A DNA stretch of 64,000 nt, taken from NCBI RefSeq assembly GCF_001636425.1, contig NZ_KV440953.1, forward strand, positions 1,934,847 to 1,998,846. Direction: 5' to 3'. The DNA is from Heyndrickxia acidicola. GTDB taxonomy: Bacteria > Bacillota > Bacilli > Bacillales > Bacillaceae_C. The translations under genes were made by a program, and so were the position numbers. Shown one piece after another: positions 8,601-18,419 of this stretch; the stretch's first letter is position 1; each line of letters begins with the position of its first letter. Below the pieces are notes generated by a model. The model was given only the letters and a program-made list of their open reading frames with translations, searched no databases and had not been told where the DNA came from.

Positions 8601-10172
8601 CTATTCCATTGGATTGCTGAGCTTTATTCCAGGATTCTTATCCTGGAACCATCTTAAAGCAAAATCATTCTCAAAAAGGAATAATGGCTTATCGAAACGG
8701 TCTTTGACAAGCAGGCTCCGGGAGCTTGAAAGCGATTCGTTCACCTGAGTTTCTTCAATCCAGCGAGGTATCTTGGAGCCGATTGGTTCCATAATAACAT
8801 CAGAATTGTATTCATTCTTCATTCTGTGTTCAAATACTTCAAATTGCAGCTGCCCGACAGCGCCCAGTATATAATCATCTGTACGGTACGTTTTATACAG
8901 CTGAATGGCTCCCTCTTGCACAAGCTGGACAATTCCTTTATGGAAGCTTTTTTGCTTCATAACGTTTTTAGCTGTTACCTTTACAAATAACTCAGGAGCA
9001 AATTGAGGAAGCTTTTCAAACTGGATGGCTTCTTTTCCTGAAGTAATCGTATCGCCTATCTGATAGGTCCCCGTATCATACAGTCCTATAATGTCACCGC
9101 TGACTGCCATATCCACGGTACTGCGGTCATCTGCAAGAAACGAGGTGGATTGAGAAAGTTTCATCGGCTTACCTGTTCTTGAAAGACTGACATTCATGCC
9201 TCTTTCAAATTTTCCTGAACAAATGCGCACAAATGCAATACGATCCCGATGGGCAGGATTCATATTAGCCTGAATTTTAAAGACAAATCCAGAAAAATCC
9301 TCTCTTACAGGATCAATCATTCCCACATTCGAATTTCTAGGCTGTGGAGAAGGAGCGAACTTCAAATACGTTTCAAGAAAGGTCTGTACGCCAAAATTCG
9401 TCAAAGCACTTCCAAAGAAAACCGGAGTAAGCGTTCCATTCGCTATCCTATCTTTAGAGAATTCATTTCCTGCTTCATCCAAGAGCATGACTTCTTCTAA
9501 TGCCTGCTCATATAGCGATGACTGCTTAATAGGAGACTCACCCTTAATTTCTCCATTTTCATCAAGTTCAATAAAGCGATCTTTCTCATCCACCCGAAAC
9601 TGTTCAATGCGGTTATGGTAGCGATCATAAATTCCAAGAAACTCTTTACCCATTCCAACCGGCCAATTCATTGGATAGGATTCAATCCCAAGAACCTCTT
9701 CCAATTCTGCAAGTAATTCCAATGGAGCTTTCCCTTGGCGGTCTAGCTTGTTGATGAAAGTAAATATTGGAATCCCTCGCATGCGGCATACCTTAAACAG
9801 TTTAATGGTTTGATCCTCTATTCCCTTCGCTGAATCTATAATCATCACAGCACTGTCTACTGCCATAAGAGTTCTATAGGTATCTTCACTGAAGTCCTGA
9901 TGTCCCGGTGTATCCAAAATATTCACACGAAACCCTTCATATTCAAACTGCATTACAGAGGAGGTTACTGAAATACCCCTTTGTTTTTCAATTTCCATCC
10001 AGTCAGAAGTAGCAAATTTCCCTGTCTTTTTTCCTTTAACCGTTCCCGCTGCCCGAATCGCGCCTCCGAATAATAAGAGCTGCTCGGTTAACGTGGTTTT
10101 CCCGGCATCCGGATGGGAAATAATTGCAAATGTTCTTCGAGAGAGAACCTCATCTTTAAAAGTACTTGTCAT
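8601..10172 (-). CDS. prfC: Peptide chain release factor 3 (RF3)
   Basis: 523 residues, the normal length. It is a translational GTPase that removes RF1 and RF2 from the ribosome after peptide release. G1 is [10 protein letters not shown]3 is DTPGHQDF, G4 is NKLD, and the RF3-type [15 protein letters not shown] segment follows the switch I region. The ATG at 10172 follows AAAGGAATAACAAC. It appears monocistronic with a terminator behind it. Confidence 0.97.
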   Translation of the reverse strand: MTSTFKDEVLSRRTFAIISHPDAGKTTLTEQLLLFGGAIRAAGTVKGKKTGKFATSDWMEIEKQRGISVTSSVMQFEYEGFRVNILDTPGHQDFSEDTYRTLMAVDSAVMIIDSAKGIEDQTIKLFKVCRMRGIPIFTFINKLDRQGKAPLELLAELEEVLGIESYPMNWPVGMGKEFLGIYDRYHNRIEQFRVDEKDRFIELDENGEIKGESPIKQSSLYEQALEEVMLLDEAGNEFSKDRIANGTLTPVFFGSALTNFGVQTFLETYLKFAPSPQPRNSNVGMIDPVREDFSGFVFKIQANMNPAHRDRIAFVRICSGKFERGMNVSLSRTGKPMKLSQSTSFLADDRSTVDMAVSGDIIGLYDTGTYQIGDTITSGKEAIQFEKLPQFAPELFVKVTAKNVMKQKSFHKGIVQLVQEGAIQLYKTYRTDDYILGAVGQLQFEVFEHRMKNEYNSDVIMEPIGSKIPRWIEETQVNESLSSSRSLLVKDRFDKPLFLFENDFALRWFQDKNPGIKLSNPME

Positions 10173-10219
10173 GTTGTTATTCCTTTCAATTCAAAATGTA
10201 TTTCAAACCCAATAATGGA

Positions 10220-10462
10220 TTACATCTCCTTGGCCCACTGCAAAAGTCTGCGTCCAAGGTCAACTGCATCAGTGCCAGCTGCTGCTTTTTGATCCAAAGA
10301 AGCAATTAGCCGTTCCTTTAAATCTTCATCTTCTTCATCATAAGAAAAATGGATAGACCACTCTAGTTCGGGAATGGCCATGACGAAATATTCATCCTTT
10401 TTATTTTCATATATAAATACATCGATTGGATTACCACGCAGTGTCGTTTTTCTAATCTTCAA
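10220..10462 (-). CDS. YueH-like small protein
   Basis: 80 residues if translation begins at TTG 10462, which has an excellent site (AAGGAGGATTTTC) and gives the N-terminus LKIRKTTLRGNPIDVFIYEN. A longer frame to 10495 would bury that site. The body has EYFVMAIPELEWSIHFSYDE and a C-terminal helix ending LLQWAKEM, a pattern I associate with the YueH family of Bacillus. Its function is unknown. It lies 47 bases upstream of prfC on the same strand. Confidence 0.75.
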   Translation of the reverse strand: MKIRKTTLRGNPIDVFIYENKKDEYFVMAIPELEWSIHFSYDEEDEDLKERLIASLDQKAAAGTDAVDLGRRLLQWAKEM

Positions 10463-10920
10463 GAAAATCCTCCTTCTCCTAAAAGCGGACGTCACCCTCT
10501 TTAGGGCATCCTGTAGCCGGATAACTGAAAGGTTCGAGATATCAGCTTATTTTACAGGGATTCTATCGTAAAGAAAAACTGTTTATCTTCCTATAATAAA
10601 GGCTTTGTTATTATTCTGTGCTGATAACTGCCCGTTTTTCAACAGCACTGAATGGCTTGTGAAATGACTGTAGCGCATGAACGAGCCAAAAAACAACCAT
10701 GTCCTCCAACAAAACCATAATTAAAGACCATCTTCTATTATAAAGGAAAAGGGCAAAAGAAAAAAATACCCATTCATAAAATGAGCAGATTTTTTGTATT
10801 TCGTTAAATCATTTTTCAGGAACGTTTTTTTGTACCTTTGTTGCTATTTGCTAAAAAATATAAAACATCACCATCCATTTGTTGAAGAATAGACGCTGAC
10901 TGACAAAGGGATCAACCAAA
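10463..10920. other. Gap without a gene
   Basis: No supported ORF. Around 10818-10848 the text TTTTTGTACCTTTGTTGCTATTTG resembles the end of a P1 element and may be a relic; nothing else is recognisable. Confidence 0.4.
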
Positions 10921-10951
10921 ATATAAAAGGCTCCCCGTTTAAGGAGAACCT
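10921..10951 (-). terminator. Terminator of the M42 peptidase gene
   Basis: On the minus strand the stem AGGTTCTCC / GGGGAGCCT (9 bp with two G-U pairs) is followed by TTTTATATTTT, about 20 bases after the stop codon. Confidence 0.75.
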
Positions 10952-10970
10952 CTTTAAAAATTGCTTCCAT

Positions 10971-12032
10971 CTAATATTTTATAATTTCAGACTGGAGATA
11001 CGCATATAACAGCTTTTCAGTATTTTCAATTGAAGTTTCATGGGTTCTTTCATAAGCATGCGAAGACTCTATTCCAGGTCCGACTAAGCCATGAATAATA
11101 TCATGACCTGCTTTAATGGCAGCAGATGCGTCTGAACCATAATAAGGATAGATATCCACTTTATAGTCAAGACCATTTTTCTCAGCCAATTCCACTAAAT
11201 GTTTTCTCAATCCGTAATGATAAGGACCGCTTGAATCCTTAGCACAAATGGATACGGTATATTCATCGGATGCCTGCCCATCTCCTAATGCTCCCATGTC
11301 TACTGCAAGATATTCAATCGTTTCCGGTGTAATATTTGAATTTCCTCCATACCCGATTTCTTCATTGTTAGAAATCAGGAAATGAGTTGTATACGGAAGT
11401 GTAATATTATGTTCTTTAATATTTTGTATTATTCTTAACAAAATGGCCGTACTTGCTTTATCATCTAAATGTCTGGACTTTATATAACCGCTGTCGGTTA
11501 TCTGTACTCTTGGGTCAAAGGAAACAAAATCCCCTTCCCTTATTCCCAGCTCTCTTACATCTTCTTCGCATTGAACCTTCGCATCAATCCTAACTTCAAT
11601 ATTTTCTTCATTACGGTCAGCCTTTCCTGCATCCTTATAAACATGTACAGATGTTTGGTGCATAAGAATAGTGCCCGTATAGCATTTTCCTGTCGAGGTT
11701 TCAATCTGGCAATTTTCACCTTCTATTGCATTCCAGGCAAATCCCCCTACCATCGAAAGCTTAAGCCGACCGTTCGTTTTAACTTCCTTTACCATTGCAC
11801 CAAGAGTATCCACATGGGCCGTTAACATCCTGTGCTGTTTTTGGTCAGTACCAGGAAGCGTAACAATCAAGCCGCCTTTTCGATTTCGGCAACCTTCAAC
11901 GTTGGACTCTTTTAAATATTTTTCGCAAAAGGCAATTACTTCAGCTGTATTTCCTGTAGGGCTGGGTATTGTCACCAGCTTTTTAATCAAATCCATGGTT
12001 TCTTTAGGCTTCACATATGTATTTATATTCAT
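10971..12032 (-). CDS. M42-family metallopeptidase
   Basis: 353 residues. The dinuclear metal-site residues are visible in order: HVDT, the HLDDKAS segment, NNEEIGYG with catalytic/metal glutamates, the DMGA aspartate, and a C-terminal histidine in ESSHAYERTH. M42 enzymes are cytoplasmic aminopeptidases, sometimes endoglucanase-annotated; the substrate cannot be told. I choose ATG 12032 because AGGTAGGA precedes it; the TTG seven codons upstream has no site of its own. Confidence 0.9.
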   Translation of the reverse strand: MNINTYVKPKETMDLIKKLVTIPSPTGNTAEVIAFCEKYLKESNVEGCRNRKGGLIVTLPGTDQKQHRMLTAHVDTLGAMVKEVKTNGRLKLSMVGGFAWNAIEGENCQIETSTGKCYTGTILMHQTSVHVYKDAGKADRNEENIEVRIDAKVQCEEDVRELGIREGDFVSFDPRVQITDSGYIKSRHLDDKASTAILLRIIQNIKEHNITLPYTTHFLISNNEEIGYGGNSNITPETIEYLAVDMGALGDGQASDEYTVSICAKDSSGPYHYGLRKHLVELAEKNGLDYKVDIYPYYGSDASAAIKAGHDIIHGLVGPGIESSHAYERTHETSIENTEKLLYAYLQSEIIKY

Positions 12033-12155
12033 ATTCCTACCTCGCTTCTTCAATCTCTATGGCTATTATATTAGAAAATTCCGAAATGATACAGAGCTAC
12101 ATTTCTTTTTTGCCTTTCTTTCATGGGCTATAATAGAGTAAAGGAGTGATTGCAA

Positions 12156-12602
12156 TTGGCTGAACATCATTTTCATTTAACCGCTGAGTGGCCTGGAGGA
12201 AGAAATAGCGTTGGCATTATTGATGCAGGAAATTTAAAGACAAAGGTTTCTATTCCTCCTGAAATGGATGGGCCCGGCATTGGAACAAATCCCGATGAAA
12301 TGCTGCTCGGGGCAGCTTCTACTTGCTATATCATAACATTAGCAGCCATGTTGGAGCGCAGTTCGATTGAAACCCGTTCTCTTTCACTTGAATCTGAGGC
12401 CGTGGTGGAAGTGATAAGAGGGGTAAATACATTTAAGAGAATTGTCCACCGGCCTTTCATCGTACTTCCCAGTGAGAGCAGTAAGGAGCTAGTCGAAAAG
12501 GTACAAAAACTGGCTGAAAAAGCAGAAAGCAGCTGCATGATTTCCAAAGCAGTAATGGGAAACGTTGAATTAGCTCTTGAAGTAAAAATTACATGTGACT
12601 AA
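12156..12602 (+). CDS. OsmC/Ohr-family peroxiredoxin-like protein
   Basis: 148 residues. The two redox cysteines of the family are present, in GAASTCYIITLAAMLE and in ESSCMISKAVMGN. OsmC-like proteins reduce organic hydroperoxides or handle related oxidants in the cytoplasm. Two TTG codons lie close together; the second (12156) is 7-8 bases from AAAGGAGTG and is preferred. A G2 repeat starts directly after the stop codon. Confidence 0.88.
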   Translation: MAEHHFHLTAEWPGGRNSVGIIDAGNLKTKVSIPPEMDGPGIGTNPDEMLLGAASTCYIITLAAMLERSSIETRSLSLESEAVVEVIRGVNTFKRIVHRPFIVLPSESSKELVEKVQKLAEKAESSCMISKAVMGNVELALEVKITCD

Positions 12603-12750
12603 GAAAAGCGCAAGCGCCTTGCTCATCGGCGTACGAATTTCAGAGTCTGCGACTGAGATAAAGGAAACACAGCGATACGGTTTACGAGCTGATGTTGACT
12701 CATCGCAGGGAGGAGACGCAGAAATTTGTTAGCCGATAGGCGCTCATTTT
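12603..12750. repeat. Stem-bounded dispersed repeat, family G2
   Basis: It begins GAAAAGCGCAAGCGCCTTGC with TCATCGGCG and ends TTAGCCGATAGGCGCTCA, so the outer ends (GCGCCT...ATCGGC) can pair. The interior has GGAAACACAGCGATAC and TGTTGACTCATCGCAGGGAG. A second copy is at 14579-14708. Similar repeats are familiar from other Bacillaceae genomes. Confidence 0.75.
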
Positions 12751-13116
12751 TATTATGGATCTGCCAGTTTTGCTTGTTAATATCCCCCAATCGCTCGTTT
12801 TTCCGCACGCTACCGGAAACCTCATCGCTTCCCCCTTTTCTAAACAGGATTCTCGCTCCCTTCGCTTTAATCGTTATCAGCATTAAGCTTTATCATTATT
12901 ATGGGCAGTTTTGACATTATATACTTTGGTTTGTTTACAGTTCAGCATGCTGTCGAAAATTCATCATTCTAGTTTGTTAAATTAACTTATTTTGCACTTT
13001 TAAGAACTCTCTGCCAAATCTTAAATTTCATTTCTTTTAAGTATGACCTTTGGAAACCTGTTTAAAATAAACGTTGTAAGACATTCAAATTAAACTACAT
13101 TTACAGGAGGTCCAAT
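12751..13116. other. Gap without a gene
   Basis: AT-rich spacer. The only clear signal is the ribosome site ACAGGAGGTCCAAT of the next small gene at its right end. Confidence 0.4.
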
Positions 13117-13263
13117 ATGAAAAAGAAAGAACAAGAAGCTACCCTTGCTCCTGGTATGGATGATCAACCCGAACTGGAAAAAGATGCTACAAAGAAAGAA
13201 ATTGAACGCGGGGAATACACCAGTGTGACAACTTTATCTTTTGATGAAGTAGATCCCAGTTAA
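13117..13263 (+). CDS. Small acidic conserved protein
   Basis: 48 residues, MKKKEQEATLAPGMDDQP at the start and GEYTSVTTLSFDEVDPS at the end, with a perfect AGGAGG site 6 bases before ATG. It resembles a group of short Bacillus proteins that I believe carry the label DUF4025/YozP, but I am not certain. It has no membrane segment or cysteine. Confidence 0.7.
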   Translation: MKKKEQEATLAPGMDDQPELEKDATKKEIERGEYTSVTTLSFDEVDPS

Positions 13264-13299
13264 CCGTTCTCCACGACCTCACTTCGGGTCTTCTCTCCA

Positions 13300-13431
13300 A
13301 TGCTGGCTTTTATATTTTAGCTTCTCTTCGACATTTGAAGGATATAGAAAAGTTTCAGGGAATAACAGGAAATACCGTTACCCCAACGAAAATCTATGGA
13401 TAAACAGCCTTTATATAAAGCCAGCATCCCT
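13300..13431. repeat. Element bounded by 15-bp inverted repeats
   Basis: The left arm ATGCTGGCTTTTATAT and the right arm ATATAAAGCCAGCAT are inverted copies (one extra T) about 130 bases apart. The interior has no ORF. No target duplication is obvious, so this may be a small mobile remnant or chance structure. Confidence 0.45.
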
Positions 13432-13568
13432 CCTTTTGTGATAACATTACATTAATCTATATCAATGCAGCAGATTCTTATACTCCCATTAATCAAAATA
13501 ATAGGCTGCATGAGGAAAAATTGTTATTGGCCTTATCCTAAAAAATACCTTGAGAGGGGAACTTCATC

Positions 13569-14555
13569 ATGAAACTTGCCACAATTGGAACGAGCTGGAT
13601 TACCTCTGAATTTATAGAGGCCGCTAAGGAGTCAGGAAAATTATCTCTGGCTGCAGTTTACTCCCGTTCTAAAGAAGCAGCGAAGAGATTTGCAGAAAAA
13701 CATCAGGCAGAGACCAGCTATCATCACTTGGACGAAATGGCGAAAGACAAAAATATCGATATTGTTTACATAGCTTCTCCCAATTCACTTCATTATGAAC
13801 AAGCCATTCTATTCCTAAAGAACGGAAAGCATGTAATTTGCGAAAAGCCTTGCTTTTCCAACAGTAAAGAATTACATAATGCATATCAAACAGCTAACGA
13901 ACATAAGGTTTTTCTTTTTGAGGCCATACGGAACATTCACACGCCCAATTTCAAAAAATTGAAAGAGAAGTTATCCGATACTGGCTCTATCCGGAGTGTT
14001 TTTTTTCAATATCAACAGTATTCTTCCCGTTACGACGCATTTCTAGCAGGAGAAGAACCTAATGTATTTTCTCTTAAATTTTCTGGGGGTTCACTCATGG
14101 ATTTGGGGGTCTATCCCTTATTTCTGGCTGTATCGCTTTTCGGAAAACCAGAAAAGGTATCCTATACCCCTGTTATCCTTCGGAACGGAATTGATGGTGC
14201 TGGTACCCTTATTCTTCAATACGGAAAATTTGTCTGTACCATCTTGGCATCGAAAATTGTACAGTCTAATTTGGATTGTGAAATTGCTGGGGAAAAAGGT
14301 AGTATTTTATTCAACAAAGCTTCTCTTTTAAAGAAGCTTGAAATTATTGATTATCGAACAAAGCAGCAGAAGTCTTTTGCATGTGAACAGAAGGAAAGAG
14401 ACATGGTATACGAAATTCTGGAGTTTACCAGGATTATAGAAGAAGACGACCATGAAACCTATCATGATTTACAAGACTTAAGTGATACTGTTGCTTCCAT
14501 TACAGAAGACGCCAGAATGCAAAACAATATTGTTTTTGATATAGAACAATACTGA
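13569..14555 (+). CDS. Gfo/Idh/MocA-family oxidoreductase
   Basis: 328 residues. The N-terminal Rossmann domain begins KLATIGTSWITSEFIEAA and holds the EKP motif (HVICEKP, residues about 94-100) that defines the family; the C-terminal alpha/beta domain carries GGSLMDLGVYPLFLAVSLFG. It should be an NAD(P)-dependent dehydrogenase acting on a sugar or inositol-like substrate. It resembles B. subtilis YulF in length and N-terminus. The gene is alone, with GAGAGGGGA before ATG. Confidence 0.88.
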   Translation: MKLATIGTSWITSEFIEAAKESGKLSLAAVYSRSKEAAKRFAEKHQAETSYHHLDEMAKDKNIDIVYIASPNSLHYEQAILFLKNGKHVICEKPCFSNSKELHNAYQTANEHKVFLFEAIRNIHTPNFKKLKEKLSDTGSIRSVFFQYQQYSSRYDAFLAGEEPNVFSLKFSGGSLMDLGVYPLFLAVSLFGKPEKVSYTPVILRNGIDGAGTLILQYGKFVCTILASKIVQSNLDCEIAGEKGSILFNKASLLKKLEIIDYRTKQQKSFACEQKERDMVYEILEFTRIIEEDDHETYHDLQDLSDTVASITEDARMQNNIVFDIEQY

Positions 14556-14578
14556 CAAAAATTGATACATTATAATAT

Positions 14579-14708
14579 AAGCACCTTGCTCATCGGCGTA
14601 TTTATTTCTTTGTAAAGGAGACACAGTGCAATCAAACATGAGCACATGTTGACTTATTACAGTGATGGAACGTAGAAATTCGTTAGCCGATAAGCCCTAG
14701 AGCGAGAC
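14579..14708. repeat. Dispersed repeat, family G2, second copy
   Basis: Contains CACCTTGCTCATCGGCGTA, GTAAAGGAGACACAGTG, TGTTGACTTATTACAGTG and TTCGTTAGCCGATAAG in the same order as the copy at 12603-12750. It too begins directly downstream of a stop codon. Confidence 0.72.
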
Positions 14709-14740
14709 AAGGTCTGCATTGGTTAAGCGCTTTATTTATT

Positions 14741-14926
14741 GGCTTTGATAGCGGACTAATTTGTTTTTAAGCTCATTTTACAGTAAAGAAAAGAAACCAA
14801 AGTAAACTTCGCTTTGGTTTCTTTTCTTTACTGTAACCTTTCAGCTTAGCTGAAAGGCGTGTGAAACAACCGTTTCACACGAATGAGCTAAAACGAGCAG
14901 TTTCAACATACAATTTTAACAGAGTC
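14741..14926. repeat. P2 palindromic element with an enlarged hairpin
   Basis: Ends GGCTTTGATAGCGGACT and CAATTTTAACAGAGTC are those of P2. The interior has a 25-bp perfect inverted repeat (14778-14802 with 14812-14836, loop of 9) followed by a second palindrome around GTGTGAAACAACCGTTTCACAC and GAATGAGCTAAAACGAGCAG. At 186 bp it is larger than the other copies. Confidence 0.78.
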
Positions 14927-14978
14927 TATATTAGATTAATAAAATGGATTTATCCACTGTTGCCTGTAAAACAGTGAT

Positions 14979-15938
14979 TTAAACTAAAGCAGGCTCTTTT
15001 TTCAAGCGATGGCGGCCTTCAATAAATCGAAGGGTCCCGGTTTTTGCGCGCATTACAACGGAATGAGTCGTACCGAAATTGCCTTTATACTGAACACCTT
15101 TAAGAAGCTCCCCGTCTGTTACGCCCGTCGCTACAAAAAAGGCATCCTCCCCTTTTACCAGATCGTCCATCAATAACACGCGATTTACATCATCAATGCC
15201 CATTTTACGGCAGCGGTCCAATTCTTCCTGTGTTTGAGGAAGCAGTTTACCCTGAAATTCTCCGCCAAGACACTTTAATGCTGTAGCTGCAAGTACCCCT
15301 TCTGGAGCACCTCCAGATCCGAGGAGAATATCAACACCTGTGTTTTCAAAGGCTGTATTAATGGCAGCTGCCACATCCCCATCTTGTATAAGCTTAATTC
15401 TCGCTCCGGCAGAACGGATTTCATTAATCATGCTTTGATGCCTTTCACGATCCAGAATGGCAACAACTAAATCATCAACATCCTTGTTTTTGGCTTTTGC
15501 AACAGCTTTTAAATTTTCAATCACAGGTGCGTTTAAATCAATTTTCCCGGCAGCTTCAGGACCAACGGCAATTTTCTCCATATACATATCCGGAGCATGA
15601 AGTAAAGCTCCCTTTTCTGCCACTGCAATCGTAGCTAATGCATTCCAGGTACCTGCTGCAACGATATTCGTCCCTTCAAGCGGGTCGACTGCTATGTCAA
15701 ATTCAGGACCGTCTCCTGTCCCCAATTCTTCCCCAATATAAAGCATTGGAGCTTCGTCCATTTCTCCTTCACCAATGACAACAGTGCCTCTCATATTGAT
15801 TGTATTAAACATATCCCGCATACCTTGTGTGGCAGCTTCATCTACCTCGTCCTTTTTTCCTCTTCCCATCCATCTTCCGGCAGACAGAGCTGCTACTTCT
15901 GTTACACGCACTAGTTCAATTGACAAACTTCTATCCAT
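14979..15938 (-). CDS. glpX: Class II fructose-1,6-bisphosphatase
   Basis: 319 residues, the normal GlpX length. It removes the 1-phosphate of fructose-1,6-bisphosphate in gluconeogenesis, in the cytoplasm with a divalent metal. Family hallmarks are [39 protein letters not shown] with metal-binding residues, and [13 protein letters not shown]. The ATG at 15938 follows TAGGAGATGCGATAAA. Confidence 0.96.
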   Translation of the reverse strand: MDRSLSIELVRVTEVAALSAGRWMGRGKKDEVDEAATQGMRDMFNTINMRGTVVIGEGEMDEAPMLYIGEELGTGDGPEFDIAVDPLEGTNIVAAGTWNALATIAVAEKGALLHAPDMYMEKIAVGPEAAGKIDLNAPVIENLKAVAKAKNKDVDDLVVAILDRERHQSMINEIRSAGARIKLIQDGDVAAAINTAFENTGVDILLGSGGAPEGVLAATALKCLGGEFQGKLLPQTQEELDRCRKMGIDDVNRVLLMDDLVKGEDAFFVATGVTDGELLKGVQYKGNFGTTHSVVMRAKTGTLRFIEGRHRLKKEPALV

Positions 15939-16004
15939 TTTATCGCATCTCCTATTTAACTGTTTTTATAAGATTATCTCCGAAATGACAATGACAATAT
16001 TCTA

Positions 16005-16136
16005 TTAAAGCCATTGTTTTTTTACTTGTTCTTCAGCTAAACGAATTATGTCTTCCTTCATTGTACCTTTACGTGCAATAACATTTGTTTGATATTGCTT
16101 ACCGCACATTTCAACTGTAAGAGTAATTTCAATCAT
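16005..16136 (-). CDS. Small conserved protein upstream of glpX
   Basis: 43 residues: MIEITLTVEMCGKQYQTNV at the start and EEQVKKQWL at the end, with a predicted strand-strand-helix layout. It lies 66 bases upstream of glpX on the same strand. It resembles the short proteins labelled BA3454-family stress response, as I recall them; treat this as tentative. A modest ribosome site (GGAGTGG) precedes the ATG. Confidence 0.65.
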   Translation of the reverse strand: MIEITLTVEMCGKQYQTNVIARKGTMKEDIIRLAEEQVKKQWL

Positions 16137-16622
16137 CTTACCACTCCTGTCCAAAACCATATTCTTTTAATCCCTTTTCTTGCTAATCTTCTTTTTTTGA
16201 AGGTATTTATTCATTTGGGACACAATCTATCGGTATATCTTTATGGGAAGAATGGACGCAGGCTTACATGACGGTTTTACAGCAAACGATCCGGCATCTA
16301 GCTTTATATAAAAATAGTAACTATTTATAAATACAAATAGATTTATATCCTTATTTTTAAGCACTGAGTTACTTAATGTAACCATATTAAACCTTTATTT
16401 TTAATCCGTCAAGAAAAATGTGAACAACTTGTGAATAGCAAAAACAGGGAAATTTCCTATTGTTTTAATGAAAACGAATACATTACTTGGTTCATTATAA
16501 ACCCAACGGAAATTATTTAGTTGATACATCTAACGGAAGAGGTTATTTTTTGTAAACGAATTTAGTTTTATTTATAATAATATTTTTTATATAAAGATAA
16601 TTATCTCCTTATATTATTTGCA
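16137..16622. other. AT-rich gap without a gene
   Basis: No supported ORF or hairpin; only the target duplication of the P1 element lies at its right edge. Confidence 0.4.
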
Positions 16623-16630
16623 TTGACAAA

Positions 16631-16792
16631 GGCTCTTTTCGTAAGCTTTGTTGCTATTAGACACAAAAATATGATTTTAAATGTATGTTCAGTATTAAAT
16701 CTTGTAATGAGCTTACGAAAAGATGCCGCGAAGACAGACAACTCACGTAATCATGTTTTGTACGAAAATCCACAATCTATACGAAAACAGCC
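16631..16792. repeat. P1 element, 162 bp, with target duplication
   Basis: The left end is GGCTCTTTTCGTAAGCTTTG and the right end is CTATACGAAAACAGCC; the two are inverted and imperfect over about 25 bases. The flanks are TTGACAAA and TTGACATA (8 bp, one mismatch). The interior has GCTTACGAAAAGATGCCGCG, shared with 45322-45480. It has no ORF. Confidence 0.88.
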
Positions 16793-16970
16793 TTGACATA
16801 AAAACAAAGAAATGGCTCAATGATTATCCTAAGGAGGAGAAACAGGAGGAGCATTCTTACTTCATGTATTCTTTAATTTTACATTGTTAAACCAGACAGG
16901 CTTTTTTTATCAAAAATGCTCCTTTATACTATAGGTAGATTATTACATATGTTCAAAAGGACGGTGCAAA

Positions 16971-17900
16971 GTGAGCAAAAAGAGATTTGAGAATCTAGAT
17001 CGCATCCAAACAACAAAACCATTTAAAGAATTTAGACAATGGCGGAAAGAAAGAAGATCGAAACAAAAGGACCTGTCTTTCCAGGTTTCCCATATTGAAC
17101 AACCAGAAATAGAATTCTTGCAATCCAACAATCACATTCCCACCGTAACATGGATTGGCCATTCAACCTTTCTGCTGCAATATAAGGGGCTGAATATACT
17201 AACTGATCCAGTTTGGGCAAGGCAGATGGGGACTGATAAACGCTTGACTCCTCCGGGGCTGAGCATAAACGATTTACCCTCCATTGATTTTGTTTTAATT
17301 TCACACAGCCACTACGACCACCTCCACTATTCAACAATAAAGAAGCTGCCAGGAAATCCAGCTTATCTGGTACCATCCGGGCTGGCAGCGTGGTTTCATA
17401 AAAAAGGCCTCGATCATGTTCATGAATTAAATTGGTGGGAGCAAATAGAATTGTCATCTGTACAATTTTCTTTTGTACCGGCACAGCATTGGACAAAAAG
17501 GACACTGTTTGACACAAACACTTCACACTGGGGAGGTTGGATGCTTACAGCAGAAAAATCACCTGTTATTTATTTTGCAGGAGACAGTGGTTATTTTAGG
17601 GGCTTTTCAGAAATTGGCGAGCGTTTTACAATTGACTATGCATTAGTTCCTATCGGAGCTTACGAACCTGAATGGTTTATGAAGGAACAGCATGTGAATC
17701 CTGAAGAAGCAGTAAAAGCCTTTATCGATACCAAGGCAAAGTATATGATTCCCATGCACTACGGTACATTCCGTCTTGCAGATGATACACCTAAGGAAGC
17801 TTTAGATCGAGTCCAAAATGAATGGACACGAACTGGGCTGGAGCCAGACCGCCTTCTCTTAGCTAAGCTTGGAGAAACTCTCAGGCTGACCATTCATTAA
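16971..17900 (+). CDS. MBL-fold metal-dependent hydrolase, NAPE-PLD-like
   Basis: 309 residues. The metallo-beta-lactamase signature is SHSHYDHLHYS, with further metal ligands in the histidine of PAQHW, the FAGDSGY aspartate and the MHYGTF histidine. The WIGHSTFLLQYKG opening belongs to the NAPE-PLD/UlaG-like branch; the substrate, perhaps a phospholipid or phosphodiester, is unknown. GTG at 16971 follows AAAGGACGG. A good terminator comes next. Confidence 0.88.
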   Translation: MSKKRFENLDRIQTTKPFKEFRQWRKERRSKQKDLSFQVSHIEQPEIEFLQSNNHIPTVTWIGHSTFLLQYKGLNILTDPVWARQMGTDKRLTPPGLSINDLPSIDFVLISHSHYDHLHYSTIKKLPGNPAYLVPSGLAAWFHKKGLDHVHELNWWEQIELSSVQFSFVPAQHWTKRTLFDTNTSHWGGWMLTAEKSPVIYFAGDSGYFRGFSEIGERFTIDYALVPIGAYEPEWFMKEQHVNPEEAVKAFIDTKAKYMIPMHYGTFRLADDTPKEALDRVQNEWTRTGLEPDRLLLAKLGETLRLTIH

Positions 17901-17901
17901 A

Positions 17902-17946
17902 TAGGCACAGGGGAGGTGTGGTAGATTACCTGTGCCTCTTTTTATT
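17902..17946 (+). terminator. Intrinsic terminator of the MBL hydrolase gene
   Basis: AGGCACAGG pairs with CCTGTGCCT and is followed by CTTTTTATTT. Confidence 0.88.
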
Positions 17947-18060
17947 TGACTGCTTTTAAAACTTCATAATTATACTTTTTAACAGCTGGATTATGCTCTA
18001 GCTCCTCTTCACAATGTCAATCTCCTTTTAAATGGTTCCTTACACCTCCTACTGAATTGG

Positions 18061-18169
18061 TCTTAATTCTAGTTTAAGGACACGATTGTTTTTTAGCTCA
18101 TTATTTCAGCACAGCTGAAATAATGAGCTAAAAAACGAGCAGGTATCAACATTGAAATTTAACACAGCC
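18061..18169. repeat. P2 palindromic element
   Basis: The central palindrome reads TTTTTTAGCTCATTATTTCA ... TGAAATAATGAGCTAAAAAA and the right end is TTTAACACAGCC. The left end is degenerate. Flanks TCTTAATT and TTTTAATA are compatible with an old 8-bp duplication. Confidence 0.7.
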
Positions 18170-18385
18170 TTTTAATAAGTAAACAGCAATCGATGGACTG
18201 ACAAATCGACTTCCACCCATTACTAAAATTTTTACTATTGAGTTGCCTCCTTCTTCTTATCCCTTTTATACTAATTCTCCAGTTATTTCCCAAATTACTT
18301 TTGAAACATGTTTACTAGCTAAAATGACAGGGTATTATTTAATATAAAATACGCTTTATATAAACTTTTGTTGAGACTCGGTTTA

Positions 18386-18399
18386 TGAAAACGCTTACT
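18386..18399 (+). promoter_or_regulatory. cre-like site (CcpA)
   Basis: TGAAAACGCTTACT fits the catabolite-responsive element consensus TGWNANCGNTNWCA at 13 of 14 positions. It lies 21 bases before the start of the small gene at 18420, downstream of a TATA-rich stretch, where a bound repressor could block transcription. Confidence 0.4.
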
Positions 18400-18419
18400 A
18401 AAAAAAGGAGGGAGAAATA

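Noticed and set aside
17942-18014. Minus-strand text reading EEELEHNPAVKKYNYEVLKAV before a stop
   Set aside because: It looks protein-like, but a TGA lies just upstream and there is no start codon; at most a remnant of a small gene.
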